Below are positions 36,281-44,325 of a stretch of DNA of 64,000 nt, piece by piece. The DNA comes from Spirochaetaceae bacterium (GTDB lineage: Bacteria; Spirochaetota; Spirochaetia; Treponematales; Treponemataceae), in contig JAGBFB010000010.1 in assembly GCA_017936665.1 (NCBI GenBank), positions 54,500 through 118,499 on the forward strand. Reading direction: 5' to 3'. The notes below the pieces were generated by a model. That model did not search any database. It was not told where the DNA came from and worked only from the letters and a program-made list of their open reading frames with translations. The first letter of the stretch is position 1. Every line of letters begins with the position of its first letter. The position numbers and the translations under genes were made by a program.

Positions 36281-36926
36281 AAATGATATTCACTCTGTTT
36301 ATTTAGATGGAGAATTAAATTCACCATACAAAGAACAATATCTTGAACACTTGCAAAATTGTGCATCTTGTACAGAAAAATTAAACAAACTAAAATTAGT
36401 ACAAGGTATTTTAAGAGAGGATAGTAAAAATATTTCCTTATCAGATGAACAACTCGCAGAAAGTTATCAAAAATTATCAACGCTACTTAAGTTTAGAGAT
36501 GTTACAAAAAAATCTACAAATTCTCCACTTGTATTCTTAAATAAAGTTATTCCTGCAATGGCTGCCGCTTTGATTATCGCTGTGGTTTTACCAATTAGAT
36601 TAATTTCTGGTGGAATTTCTCAACAAGATTTATCTTTTGTATCACAAAATACAAATATTCCAAAACTTTTTACAGAAAGAGGAATTATTGCTGATGATGC
36701 CATCGCTAAAAATGCTACATCACAATTGTTAGTTTCTGATACAAATAAAAATGTTTTAAATTTTGAAAATATTTTTATGCCAAATATTGAACAAAAATCA
36801 AATAATATAAAATTTGTTGTAAATACACTGCCATATAAAAACTCAACTTCGTCATTTAATATGTACAATAATGGACAATCCTTGTATAATGTAACATATA
36901 CTCCAATGGCAGGATTTGAATATTGA
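36264..36926 (+). CDS. Zinc-finger anti-sigma factor, membrane-spanning
   Basis: 220 residues. N-terminal anti-sigma zinc site with HxxxCxxC (HLQNCASC, near 30-37), about 90 cytoplasmic residues, one membrane helix about 92-112 (VIPAMAAALIIAVVLPIRLI), then an exported Asn-rich domain. It would hold the upstream ECF sigma factor at the membrane until a signal arrives. ATG after GGAGAAG, inside the end of the sigma gene, so translation is coupled. The next gene starts at the overlapping TTGA. Confidence 0.88.
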   Translation: MSICPENDIHSVYLDGELNSPYKEQYLEHLQNCASCTEKLNKLKLVQGILREDSKNISLSDEQLAESYQKLSTLLKFRDVTKKSTNSPLVFLNKVIPAMAAALIIAVVLPIRLISGGISQQDLSFVSQNTNIPKLFTERGIIADDAIAKNATSQLLVSDTNKNVLNFENIFMPNIEQKSNNIKFVVNTLPYKNSTSSFNMYNNGQSLYNVTYTPMAGFEY

Positions 36927-38590
36927 CAGTTTTTAACAAATTTTTATATCTCTTAAGAAAGCATGCTTCGTTAAGATTTGCATTATTTGCGTTGTTTTTA
37001 ATTATTGCCTCTACAATTTCTTTAGTTGTAAATTTTTCTTCAAAAAAAGTACCAAAACTTACACAAATTTCTCCATCTATTGCATTGCCAGGTGATACTC
37101 TTCATGTTTATGGAGCAAATTTTGGTAACTCAATCGAGGATAGTTACATTGAAATTGCAGGAAATAGATTAACTTCATCAAGTTATATTTCTTGGACAGA
37201 TTCTGATATACAAGTTAGATTACCACAAAATGTAACAGATGGCTTACTCTATGTTGTTACATCCGCAGGAAAATCAGAAGCAGTAAATTTTACAAATAAA
37301 GCTACAATTCCAGTTCTTGTAAAAAATAACACAAATGTTTCTACTCCTTTTATAACTGATATTTCAGAAAAAAACATTTCTATCGGTAAAATTGTAACTA
37401 TTTTAGGAAAAAACTTTGGAACATTAAGAAATAATTCAAAAGTATTTTTTTCCATTGAATCAGATGATAATAGTGATGATTTTATTTCTTGCTCAGAAAA
37501 TAATTTTGATTATGAGTTTTGGAGTAACCAAGAAATAAGAGTAAGAGTTCCAGATGGTGCAAAATCAGGAGATATCTATATAAATACAAATAATGGAAGT
37601 AGTAATTTATTTAATTTAAAAATTTCTAATATGCCAGGAACAAAAAATTTTACAGATAAAAAAACATATCTTTTATCCGTTACTGCAAATATTACAGCAG
37701 AAGAATTTAAGGGTAGTGCAGATGTAATTTTAAGAGTTCCAAGACCAATTATTACACCAACTCAAAGAAATATTGAAATTCCTGTATCAAATCCTGAGCC
37801 AGTTATTAGTGATTATATGAATACTTTGGTTCATCAAACAACAATCGATACAAAACAAAATAACAAATTTTCAGTTGCCCATTCATTTGTAGTTCCTGTC
37901 TATGGAATAAAAACAAATATTGTAAGCGAAAAAGTAAAGCCTTATTCAAAAGAAACTTTGTTAAAATTTACAGATTATCTAAAAGAAGATGATATTGTTC
38001 CTTCAAATAATCCTATCGTAATTGAATTAAAAGACAAGATTTTATCAAGAATTTCAAATCCTTATTTACAAGCAAAGGCAATCTATAACCACTTAATAAA
38101 TAATTTTGAACTTCTTTCTGAATTAAGACCAGCAGAATCAGATGTGACTGAATTGATTTTAGATCAAAAAGGTGATGCCTATGATTTTGCAATGATATTC
38201 TGTGCCATTGCTCGTAGTGCAAAAATCCCTTGTATCCCAGTTTCTGGTGTTTATGTAGACTCAAATATGGAAGCTCATAACCATTGGTGGAATGAATTCT
38301 ACATTGAAGATTTTGGTTGGATTCCTGTAGATTGTGCCTTTGGAAACGGTTTAGAATACGCAACCATTTATAATGATAATGAAACAAAATCATTTTATTT
38401 TGGGAGTATAGATTCTCAGCATGTAATTTTTTCTAGAGGTTGGAATGAAATAAAAAGTGCTCACATAAATGGAAAAGTTGTATATAGACCAAAAACTTAC
38501 GCTCTTCAATCTATTTGGGAAGAAGCATCAACTGCAACAGAAGAATATAGTTCATTCTGGAGTAATGTTTATGTTACAGGAGTTTATTAA
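36923..38590 (+). CDS. Membrane-anchored IPT/TIG and transglutaminase-like protein
   Basis: 555 residues. One N-terminal membrane helix (about 17-38), two IPT/TIG beta-sandwich domains (about 45-125 and 140-235, each with P.I..ISP / G..V.I.G.NFG), a beta region, then a transglutaminase-like domain (about 375-490). The usual Cys-His-Asp triad is incomplete: Ala419 occupies the nucleophile position in KGDAYDFAMIF, while His452 and Asp470 (WIPVDCAFG) remain. It is therefore likely a non-catalytic binder. TTG start overlapping the anti-sigma stop; product of the ECF operon, facing the periplasm. Confidence 0.82.
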   Translation: MTVFNKFLYLLRKHASLRFALFALFLIIASTISLVVNFSSKKVPKLTQISPSIALPGDTLHVYGANFGNSIEDSYIEIAGNRLTSSSYISWTDSDIQVRLPQNVTDGLLYVVTSAGKSEAVNFTNKATIPVLVKNNTNVSTPFITDISEKNISIGKIVTILGKNFGTLRNNSKVFFSIESDDNSDDFISCSENNFDYEFWSNQEIRVRVPDGAKSGDIYINTNNGSSNLFNLKISNMPGTKNFTDKKTYLLSVTANITAEEFKGSADVILRVPRPIITPTQRNIEIPVSNPEPVISDYMNTLVHQTTIDTKQNNKFSVAHSFVVPVYGIKTNIVSEKVKPYSKETLLKFTDYLKEDDIVPSNNPIVIELKDKILSRISNPYLQAKAIYNHLINNFELLSELRPAESDVTELILDQKGDAYDFAMIFCAIARSAKIPCIPVSGVYVDSNMEAHNHWWNEFYIEDFGWIPVDCAFGNGLEYATIYNDNETKSFYFGSIDSQHVIFSRGWNEIKSAHINGKVVYRPKTYALQSIWEEASTATEEYSSFWSNVYVTGVY

Positions 38591-38620
38591 AATATAATTA
38601 TTCATGGAGGAAAAATTTTT

Positions 38621-39316
38621 ATGGTAAAAGTATTATCAGTTGGAGGCTCTATCGTTGTACCAGAATTTCCTGATACAGATTTTTTAAAGAAATTTTCTAC
38701 TTTGATTAGAAATTGGCTTAGTAAGGATGAAGAAAGAAAATTAATTCTTGTGGTAGGTGGTGGTGGACCTGCAAGAATTTATCAGAATGCATATAAAGAA
38801 ATTATTGATTCAACTACGGACAATGGAATAGCCGACTGGATTGGAATTATGGCAACTCGTCTTAATGCACAATTATTAAAATCAATTTTTTCAGATTTAT
38901 GTTTGCAAGATGTAGTTTACGATCCAACTTCTGTTTCTGAAATTAAGGGAAGAATTTTAGTTGCAGCAGGCTGGAAACCTGGATTTTCTACAGATACAGA
39001 TGCTGTTTTTTTGGCAGAACAATTTAACGCCAAGGTTGTTGTTAATCTTTCTAATATTCAGCAGGTTTACACAGATGATCCTAAAAAAAATCCAGATGCA
39101 AAACCTTTAGAGCAAATTTATTGGAAAGATTTTAGAAAAATGGTAGGGGATGAATGGACTCCCGGAAAAAACTGTCCTTTTGATCCAATTGCAAGTAAAA
39201 AGGCTGAAAGTGCAGATATTGATGTAATTTGTGCGGGTGGAAAAGACATCAGCAATATTGAAAAAATATTAAACGATGAAAAATTTTTTGGTACAAAAAT
39301 TAGTAATAATCTTTAG
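38621..39316 (+). CDS. pyrH: Uridylate kinase, archaeal-type
   Basis: Phosphorylates UMP to UDP. 231 residues of the amino-acid-kinase fold: LSVGGSIVVP at the N-terminus, LILVVGGGGPARIY, GIMATRLNAQLL, AGWKPGFSTDTDAVFLAE, NLSNIQQVYTDDPKKNP. The set matches the shorter archaeal-type UMP kinases rather than the enterobacterial form. ATG after GGAGG. 30 bases downstream of the transglutaminase-like gene, perhaps same transcript. Confidence 0.88.
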   Translation: MVKVLSVGGSIVVPEFPDTDFLKKFSTLIRNWLSKDEERKLILVVGGGGPARIYQNAYKEIIDSTTDNGIADWIGIMATRLNAQLLKSIFSDLCLQDVVYDPTSVSEIKGRILVAAGWKPGFSTDTDAVFLAEQFNAKVVVNLSNIQQVYTDDPKKNPDAKPLEQIYWKDFRKMVGDEWTPGKNCPFDPIASKKAESADIDVICAGGKDISNIEKILNDEKFFGTKISNNL

Positions 39317-39317
39317 G

Positions 39318-39911
39318 TTAAAATTCAGCTAGTGTTTCTAAAAGAGATGCTAGCTTATTTCCATATTGTTTATCACTTGCCCAAGTTCCTGAAAGTTCGT
39401 AAATTGTTGGTGCTTTCCCTCTTGGTAGAACATATTTATATCTTGAATCTATCAAAGTTCCTTTTAAATTTCTTGTTGTACCATAGGCATGCAAGTGTTG
39501 GATATGGGCAATTACGCCTTCTTCTTCTGTTTTAAAAGACAAGCCTGGATTATTTTTGTCTATAGCACCTAAACCACAAAAATTATTCATTTCTGGTTTT
39601 ACTAAAAGCCCAAATTTTAAAAAACCAGTTTCTAAGCACATTTGAACAAATGCAATATCAGAATTTATTCCTTCATAATTTCCTTGTTTTACATAAAATT
39701 TTGCTAATCGTTTTACTTTTTCAATATCACCATTAGGATTTTTAAACATGAAAAAATCTACAAGTTGAGATTCATTTTTTATTCCGTCATCATCAATGAA
39801 AATTGAAGAAATAACTTTTTCTTGAGGAAACTTAGTTTGACATCCTGAAAAAATTGCAAGAATTAAAAAAATAAATAAAAGATAAAAATTAAAATTTGAT
39901 TTGAGTTTCAT
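39318..39911 (-). CDS. Glucosaminidase-domain lipoprotein
   Basis: 197 residues. Lipobox FSGC (Cys24). A Bax/glucosaminidase-like domain follows: FVQMCLETGFLKFGLLVKPEMNNFCGLGA (with the catalytic Glu), GVIAHIQHLHAYGTT and YELSGTWASDKQYGNKLASLL. It would cleave peptidoglycan glycan strands. TATAAT on the minus strand (39918-39923) ends 6 bases before the ATG; no Shine-Dalgarno. Confidence 0.88.
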   Translation of the reverse strand: MKLKSNFNFYLLFIFLILAIFSGCQTKFPQEKVISSIFIDDDGIKNESQLVDFFMFKNPNGDIEKVKRLAKFYVKQGNYEGINSDIAFVQMCLETGFLKFGLLVKPEMNNFCGLGAIDKNNPGLSFKTEEEGVIAHIQHLHAYGTTRNLKGTLIDSRYKYVLPRGKAPTIYELSGTWASDKQYGNKLASLLETLAEF

Positions 39912-39976
39912 AAAAAAATTATATATTTTTTTTAAATTTGTGACAATTATTTGATTTTTTTTTTGATAATATAGGT

Positions 39977-40663
39977 ATGTACAATAATTTATATAATTAT
40001 CAAAGAAATGGTGAACAACCAGAAATAAGAGAACGGATGGAAAAATTTGGTGTTGATATTATGTCTATCCAAGAATTGATAATGCTAATTTTAGGTTCTG
40101 GGGTAAAAGACTGTCCTGTAGAAAAAATTAGCCAAAAAGTTGCTTATGAAATAATGAAAAAATCAGATGATAATCTGTATTTTAGATTATTGAAGATTAA
40201 AGGTGTTGGAAAAAGCAAAGCCAGTGTAATTTGTGCATCAGTGGAACTTGGCAAGAGAATTAATAATCATACAAAACGAAAAATATCGATGCCTGATGAT
40301 ATTATTCCTTTGGTAAATCATTATTCATTAGAAAAAGTAGAATATTTTTTAACTCTTTCATTGAACGCTGCCCATGAAGTTATAAAAATTCGGGAAGTTT
40401 CAAAAGGTAGTAGCAACAGTGCATTAATTCAGCCAAGAGAAGTTTTTTCAGACTTAATAAAAGAAAATGCTACCGCAGTAATATTTGTGCATAATCATCC
40501 TTCTGGAAATGTAAAGCCTTCTGTACAAGATATTGAAATTACAAAACGTTTGATAAAGGGAGGAAATATTTTAGGAATCAAAGTTCTAGATCATATAATC
40601 ATTAGTACAGATTGTTTTTTTAGTTTTACTTCAGAAGGGATAATAAAAGAATTTGCAGAATAA
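39977..40663 (+). CDS. radC: RadC-family JAB-domain protein
   Basis: 228 residues. N-terminal helix-hairpin-helix region (LLKIKGVGKSKASVICA), then the JAB/MPN metalloprotease-like domain with FVHNHPSGNVKPSVQDIEITKRL (HxHPSGxxxPSxxD). The old role in repair is not supported and the true function is unknown. GATAAT (39965-39970) ends 6 bases before the ATG and there is no ribosome site. Confidence 0.93.
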   Translation: MYNNLYNYQRNGEQPEIRERMEKFGVDIMSIQELIMLILGSGVKDCPVEKISQKVAYEIMKKSDDNLYFRLLKIKGVGKSKASVICASVELGKRINNHTKRKISMPDDIIPLVNHYSLEKVEYFLTLSLNAAHEVIKIREVSKGSSNSALIQPREVFSDLIKENATAVIFVHNHPSGNVKPSVQDIEITKRLIKGGNILGIKVLDHIIISTDCFFSFTSEGIIKEFAE

Positions 40664-40673
40664 TGAAGGATAC

Positions 40674-40702
40674 TTGTCATCATATAAAATTTTGTGTATA
40701 AT
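40674..40702 (+). promoter_or_regulatory. Promoter of efp
   Basis: TTGTCA (40674-40679), 17-base spacer, TATAAT (40697-40702). Confidence 0.7.
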
Positions 40703-40704
40703 TT

Positions 40705-40721
40705 AACAAAATTATTTTGTT
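40705..40721. promoter_or_regulatory. Palindrome at the efp transcription start
   Basis: Perfect 17-base palindrome AACAAAATTATTTTGTT centred about 10 bases after the -10; a possible operator. No regulator can be assigned. Confidence 0.4.
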
Positions 40722-40737
40722 ATTGTGAGGATTCCCG

Positions 40738-41301
40738 ATGATTAGAGGCGGCGACATTGCAAAAGGAACAGTTCTACTTATTAAAAATGCACCATATTTG
40801 GTTGTAGAACGAGAGTTTGTAAATCCTGGAAAAGGAACAGCTTTTGCACGCGTAAAAATGAAGAACTTAAAAGATGGTTCTGTTTTAACACAAACTATCA
40901 AAACTCCTGATATGGTAGAAGATGCTGTTGTAGATACAGTTCAAGGACAATATCAGTATTCAGATGGTGAAAATTATATCTTTATGGATACAACATCATT
41001 TGAAACTATCAATGTACCTACAAGTTTAAATGAAAATTTGAAATACTACCTAAAAGAAGGTGAAGAATATCCTATTCTTATCTTTAATGAAGAAGCAATT
41101 GATGTAAAAATTCCACAAAAAATGGTGTTTATCGTTGCTGAAAGTGAAAACTATGTAAAAGGTGATACAGTTTCAGGTGCAACAAAACCTATTATAACAG
41201 AAACTGGTCTTACAGTTAGAGTTCCTTTATTTATCAAACAAGATGAAAAAATTATGGTAAATACAGAATCTAACGAATATGTGGAAAGAGTAAATAGCTA
41301 A
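40738..41301 (+). CDS. efp: Translation elongation factor P
   Basis: Relieves ribosome stalling at consecutive prolines. 187 residues, three beta-barrel domains: KOW-like N-terminus, central OB (about 66-128) and C-terminal OB ending VPLFIKQDEKIMVNTESNEYVERV. The loop residue that is modified, Lys32 in NPGKGTAF, is present. The gene for the EpmA-type ligase is in the same window (56478-57515). ATG after GTGAGGA. Own promoter and terminator. Confidence 0.97.
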   Translation: MIRGGDIAKGTVLLIKNAPYLVVEREFVNPGKGTAFARVKMKNLKDGSVLTQTIKTPDMVEDAVVDTVQGQYQYSDGENYIFMDTTSFETINVPTSLNENLKYYLKEGEEYPILIFNEEAIDVKIPQKMVFIVAESENYVKGDTVSGATKPIITETGLTVRVPLFIKQDEKIMVNTESNEYVERVNS

Positions 41302-41320
41302 TTTTTCTATAAAATACAAA

Positions 41321-41366
41321 ACACCGTAAATATTTTTTTCAAAAAGTTTACGGTGTTATTTTTTTT
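41321..41366 (+). terminator. Terminator of efp
   Basis: Stem ACACCGTAAA / TTTACGGTGT followed by TATTTTTTTTG. Confidence 0.9.
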
Positions 41367-41549
41367 GTTATAGCTACATAAAAAAAATCCTAAAAACTCC
41401 AAAATACCTATTTTTGTTGGTGTAATTATATTTTTTGTATTTTTTATTAAAAATCATAAAAATTCACTAAATAAAAGATTTACAAATTGATTTTTTTATA
41501 ATAAAATCAAGTCAAGTTATTGGTATTCTAAAAGTTATGGGGATTTTGT
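41367..41549. other. AT-rich intergenic stretch
   Basis: Very AT-rich. TATAAT occurs near 41498 and may serve the next gene; no open frame or hairpin stands out. Confidence 0.4.
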
Positions 41550-42353
41550 TTGAAAGTAATTACATTAAGTAAATCTAGGCATTTTATAAATGTTGCAAAT
41601 CTTACCTGTATGGAATTGGACTGTTCTCTTGTAAATGTAACTACAAAGGAGCAGGTTGTAAATCTTTTGTCAAATCACAAGATAAATCTTATTCTTATTG
41701 ATTGTGATACATATAGACCTATAAATTTTAATATCTTAGAATTTATACAGAATATCAATAAAAATACATATTGCCTTATCGTAGAAACATCGATTCATGA
41801 AATTGATAAGGATGCTCTTCTTGCTCAAATAACCAAACAATGTATGCTTCAAGAAATATATTCTTATCAACTATTTGTAAAACATTTTTATAACAATTAT
41901 TTATCTGAAACTGAAAAAACAATATTGTTAAAAGAAGATTTATCCAATAATAAAAAAGATAATTTTGAAAATAATATAAATTATGATGATTTATTTACAG
42001 TTGATGAAAACGGAATAGCAATCATAAAAGATTTATCACCTGAATATTTTACAGATAGTATTGTGCTAGGTTTTGGTGAAGAATTTTCTGAAAAAGAAGA
42101 GGAACTTGAATCAGGGGCGTACATGGGTTTAGAACCAAATTGCATAAAAATTTTAGAATTTCTAAAAGCCAATTTAAATAAACCTGTATCAATCACTTCA
42201 ATTTGTAATCATATTTGGGGTGAATGTAATAAATTAAAGAAAAATGCAATCTATGTTTATATACGAAAAATCCGAATGCATTTAGGGGATAATCTTGATA
42301 TTCCAACTAAATTATTAAAAAGTGCAAAAGGATATTACACTCTTAAACAATAA
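41550..42353 (+). CDS. OmpR/PhoB-type winged-helix protein with degenerate receiver-like N-terminus
   Basis: 267 residues. The C-terminus (about 178-265) is a PhoB-type DNA-binding domain (CIKILEFLKANLNKPVSITSICNHIWG .. KNAIYVYIRKIRMHLGD .. KSAKGYYTL). The N-terminal 110 residues have receiver-like length and strand pattern (NLILIDCDTY), but the double Asp at strand 1 is missing (ITLSKSRHF) and no Thr/Lys pair is evident, so phosphorylation control is doubtful. TTG start after GGGGA. No partner kinase nearby. Confidence 0.78.
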   Translation: MKVITLSKSRHFINVANLTCMELDCSLVNVTTKEQVVNLLSNHKINLILIDCDTYRPINFNILEFIQNINKNTYCLIVETSIHEIDKDALLAQITKQCMLQEIYSYQLFVKHFYNNYLSETEKTILLKEDLSNNKKDNFENNINYDDLFTVDENGIAIIKDLSPEYFTDSIVLGFGEEFSEKEEELESGAYMGLEPNCIKILEFLKANLNKPVSITSICNHIWGECNKLKKNAIYVYIRKIRMHLGDNLDIPTKLLKSAKGYYTLKQ

Positions 42354-42354
42354 A

Positions 42355-42390
42355 AAAAGGTACTCCATATCAAAAACTGAAGTACCTTTT
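42355..42390. terminator. Bidirectional terminator
   Basis: AAAAGGTACT / AGTACCTTTT stem between convergent genes, with A-run before and T-run after. Confidence 0.85.
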
Positions 42391-42409
42391 GTTGTTCTGA
42401 AATTTATAT

Positions 42410-42799
42410 TTACTGAGGAATTTTATCTAAATCAATTTGTGCAAGTTTTTTATATTGTCTAGGAAGATTAGTTGAATCTACGTCATAATATGATAAAACT
42501 CTTTCAAGAATTGGTTTAGCTTTGTCATATTTTTTTTGCTTTATATAAATATGTGCTAACTCAAATTCAGCAGGAATTAGAACTGAAATATCCATTCCAA
42601 ATCTTTGAATTAATGTATTGTAATAAACTTCTGCTCCTGCATAGTTTCCTGAAGATGTACATTCTTGTGCTCTTTGGTTTAATTCTTTTGCACTAAGTTC
42701 AAAAGGAATTTCTTTTGGTACAGATGCACAGGCTACTATAGAAATTACAAAAATAATAGTCAAAGCTGTAAAAATAGCCTTTTGTGTAATAGGTTTCAT
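42410..42799 (-). CDS. Small TPR-like lipoprotein
   Basis: 129 residues from the ATG at 42799. Lipobox SIVAC. The mature part has TPR-like helices (ELNQRAQECTSSGNYAGAEVYYNTLIQRF, AEFELAHIYIKQKKYDKAKPILERVL). The start is placed at 42799 because GGAG lies 6 bases upstream and the signal peptide then begins properly; the frame also opens further upstream inside the neighbour. It directly follows the Cys-rich gene, 1 base apart. Confidence 0.8.
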   Translation of the reverse strand: MKPITQKAIFTALTIIFVISIVACASVPKEIPFELSAKELNQRAQECTSSGNYAGAEVYYNTLIQRFGMDISVLIPAEFELAHIYIKQKKYDKAKPILERVLSYYDVDSTNLPRQYKKLAQIDLDKIPQ

Positions 42800-42800
42800 T

Positions 42801-43133
42801 CTAACTCCATCTGTCGTAAGATTCATCTTTTGATGGAAGTGTCTTACGTAAATCTCTCATAAATTCTTCTGGTTCACCCATGTCTTCATAGGAATTACAA
42901 AAATCTATACTTCTGCGACTTACAGTAAAATACTTATGGATTTTTTCTTCTCCTGATTTTTTCTTCCATTTGCCAGCATCACAACGAACTCTTAAGTAAT
43001 ATTGATCTGTTGATTCAGCTGGACTTGCAACCATTTTGCAATGGATACAGTTTGCACAATAAATTTTGTTTTCAGAATTTGTATCTAAATCTAAAACTTC
43101 TTCTGTGTTTGTTTGATTACAAACTTTTGGCAT
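42801..43133 (-). CDS. Small cysteine-rich protein, likely zinc-binding
   Basis: 110 residues, not recognised. Cysteines at YCANCIHCKMV (C-x2-C-x2-C), VRCDAG and FCNSYED could bind zinc or a cluster. Basic middle part (GKWKKKSGEEKIHKYFTVSRR). Cytosolic. First gene of a two-gene operon with the TPR-like lipoprotein. A sigma-70 promoter and a sigma-28-like promoter both lie upstream. Confidence 0.72.
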   Translation of the reverse strand: MPKVCNQTNTEEVLDLDTNSENKIYCANCIHCKMVASPAESTDQYYLRVRCDAGKWKKKSGEEKIHKYFTVSRRSIDFCNSYEDMGEPEEFMRDLRKTLPSKDESYDRWS

Positions 43134-43173
43134 AAAATCCTCTCTTAAAAATTAAACAAGCGATACGCTATAA

Positions 43174-43202
43174 ATTGTAACATGTAGAAATCTACAAGTC
43201 AA
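43174..43202 (-). promoter_or_regulatory. Sigma-70 promoter with palindrome in the spacer
   Basis: Minus strand: TTGACT (43202-43197), 17 bases, TACAAT (43179-43174). The spacer holds the palindrome TGTAGATTTCTACA, a possible operator. Confidence 0.65.
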
Positions 43203-43207
43203 TTAAA

Positions 43208-43234
43208 TTATCGGCAAAATTCTGCAAAACTTTG
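43208..43234 (-). promoter_or_regulatory. Sigma-28-like promoter
   Basis: Minus strand: CAAA (43234-43231), 15 bases, GCCGATAA (43215-43208). One mismatch to TAAA-N15-GCCGATAA. It would read into the Cys-rich protein gene, 75 bases away. Confidence 0.55.
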
Positions 43235-43287
43235 CAAAAATATTTGAAGTAGAAAGGACTTTGTGAAATATATTTTGTATACATAGT

Positions 43288-43320
43288 TTAGACCAAAAAG
43301 GCTCTCACAAAAAATGCCCC
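43288..43320. repeat. Left half of a split dispersed repeat
   Basis: A 21-base exact match to 10772-10792 of copy B (43288-43308), then AAAAAATGCCCCACGC. The expected right half is missing here but is found at 48526. The stop codon of the adjacent lipoprotein lies inside this half. Confidence 0.7.
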
Positions 43321-43796
43321 ACGCTTGGATACAAAAACTCAACTCCAATGTATCCATTATCTGAAATTTCTCCATACACAGGGAAACCTTTTTCATTTTC
43401 TAATTCAGGATAGAGAAAATTAGTTACAAAAATTTCTTCTTCGTCTAAAAGAATACCAATAGCATAAGAAGACTTATCATCACTATTCACAAAGTAATTT
43501 TTTTTGCCGTAATTTTCTTCTATGCAATCAAAGACTCCTAAATTGTCTTTTACATAAATATTATATCTTACATTTGATAAATCTGTAGACCATTGTAAAA
43601 CTACGCTATCTTTGTTAAAAGCTTGAACTGCAAAATTTACATTAACTTCAATTTGTTCTAAATTTGATTCTTCATTTTCTTCATCGTCATAATAATCATT
43701 AGTAGATTGATTATCTTTTATAGAATCTAAAATAAACTCGCACCCAAAAAAATAAAAAGATAATATAAAGAGAAGAAAAATTATAAATTTTTTCAT
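43305..43796 (-). CDS. Lipoprotein of unknown function
   Basis: 163 residues. Signal peptide with lipobox FFGC (Cys19), then an acidic stretch (DDEENEESNLEQ) and one beta-sandwich-like domain (VVLQWSTDLSNVRYNIYV, as in fibronectin-III-like folds). The last eight residues (YPSVGHFL) and the stop come from the dispersed repeat half, so the natural C-terminus may be lost. AAGGA lies 13 bases before the ATG. Confidence 0.7.
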   Translation of the reverse strand: MKKFIIFLLFILSFYFFGCEFILDSIKDNQSTNDYYDDEENEESNLEQIEVNVNFAVQAFNKDSVVLQWSTDLSNVRYNIYVKDNLGVFDCIEENYGKKNYFVNSDDKSSYAIGILLDEEEIFVTNFLYPELENEKGFPVYGEISDNGYIGVEFLYPSVGHFL

Positions 43797-43880
43797 GCTA
43801 TGTGTAATCCTTTAATTATGAAGATTTTTATAGGAAAATTATATCATAGTATTTTTATTTCGAGTAGAAAATAAATAAAA

Positions 43881-44192
43881 CTAAGTTTTATTTTTATTTG
43901 AAAAATATATATTAAGTTTTTGATATAAGTCTTGTAATAATTCCTTTTCTTCTGAAATATCAAGAGGTTTTAGTAACAAATCATCTGATGCAAATAGATA
44001 TGCAGGATGGATTTTCAGTATTTCTGCCATTGTTAAAATCAAGTCAAAAGAAGGATTTGCAAGTCCACATTCTATATTTCCTATTGTTCCTGTAGATACA
44101 TTACAGAGTTCTGCTAATTGTGCCTGAGATAAATTTTTATGTTTTCTATATTTTTTTAAATTTTCGATAAATAAACTATGATTGTCTAACAT
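43881..44192 (-). CDS. XRE-family transcriptional regulator
   Basis: 103 residues. Helix-turn-helix at about 8-65 (LKKYRKHKNLSQAQLAELCNVSTGTIGNIECGLANPSFDLILTMAEILKI). Short charged tail. Divergent from the 905-residue lipoprotein gene and may control it. No clear Shine-Dalgarno. Confidence 0.9.
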   Translation of the reverse strand: MLDNHSLFIENLKKYRKHKNLSQAQLAELCNVSTGTIGNIECGLANPSFDLILTMAEILKIHPAYLFASDDLLLKPLDISEEKELLQDLYQKLNIYFSNKNKT

Positions 44193-44325
44193 ATTATCAG
44201 TTTAATATTATAATTTTAAACTTGAAATATAATTAAATTGAGTGTAAAATGATTTTTACCAGTTAGATTGGTAAAAATCTTTTTTTTATCAAATTGACTT
44301 ATATTTATTATTCACAGGAGGAAAT

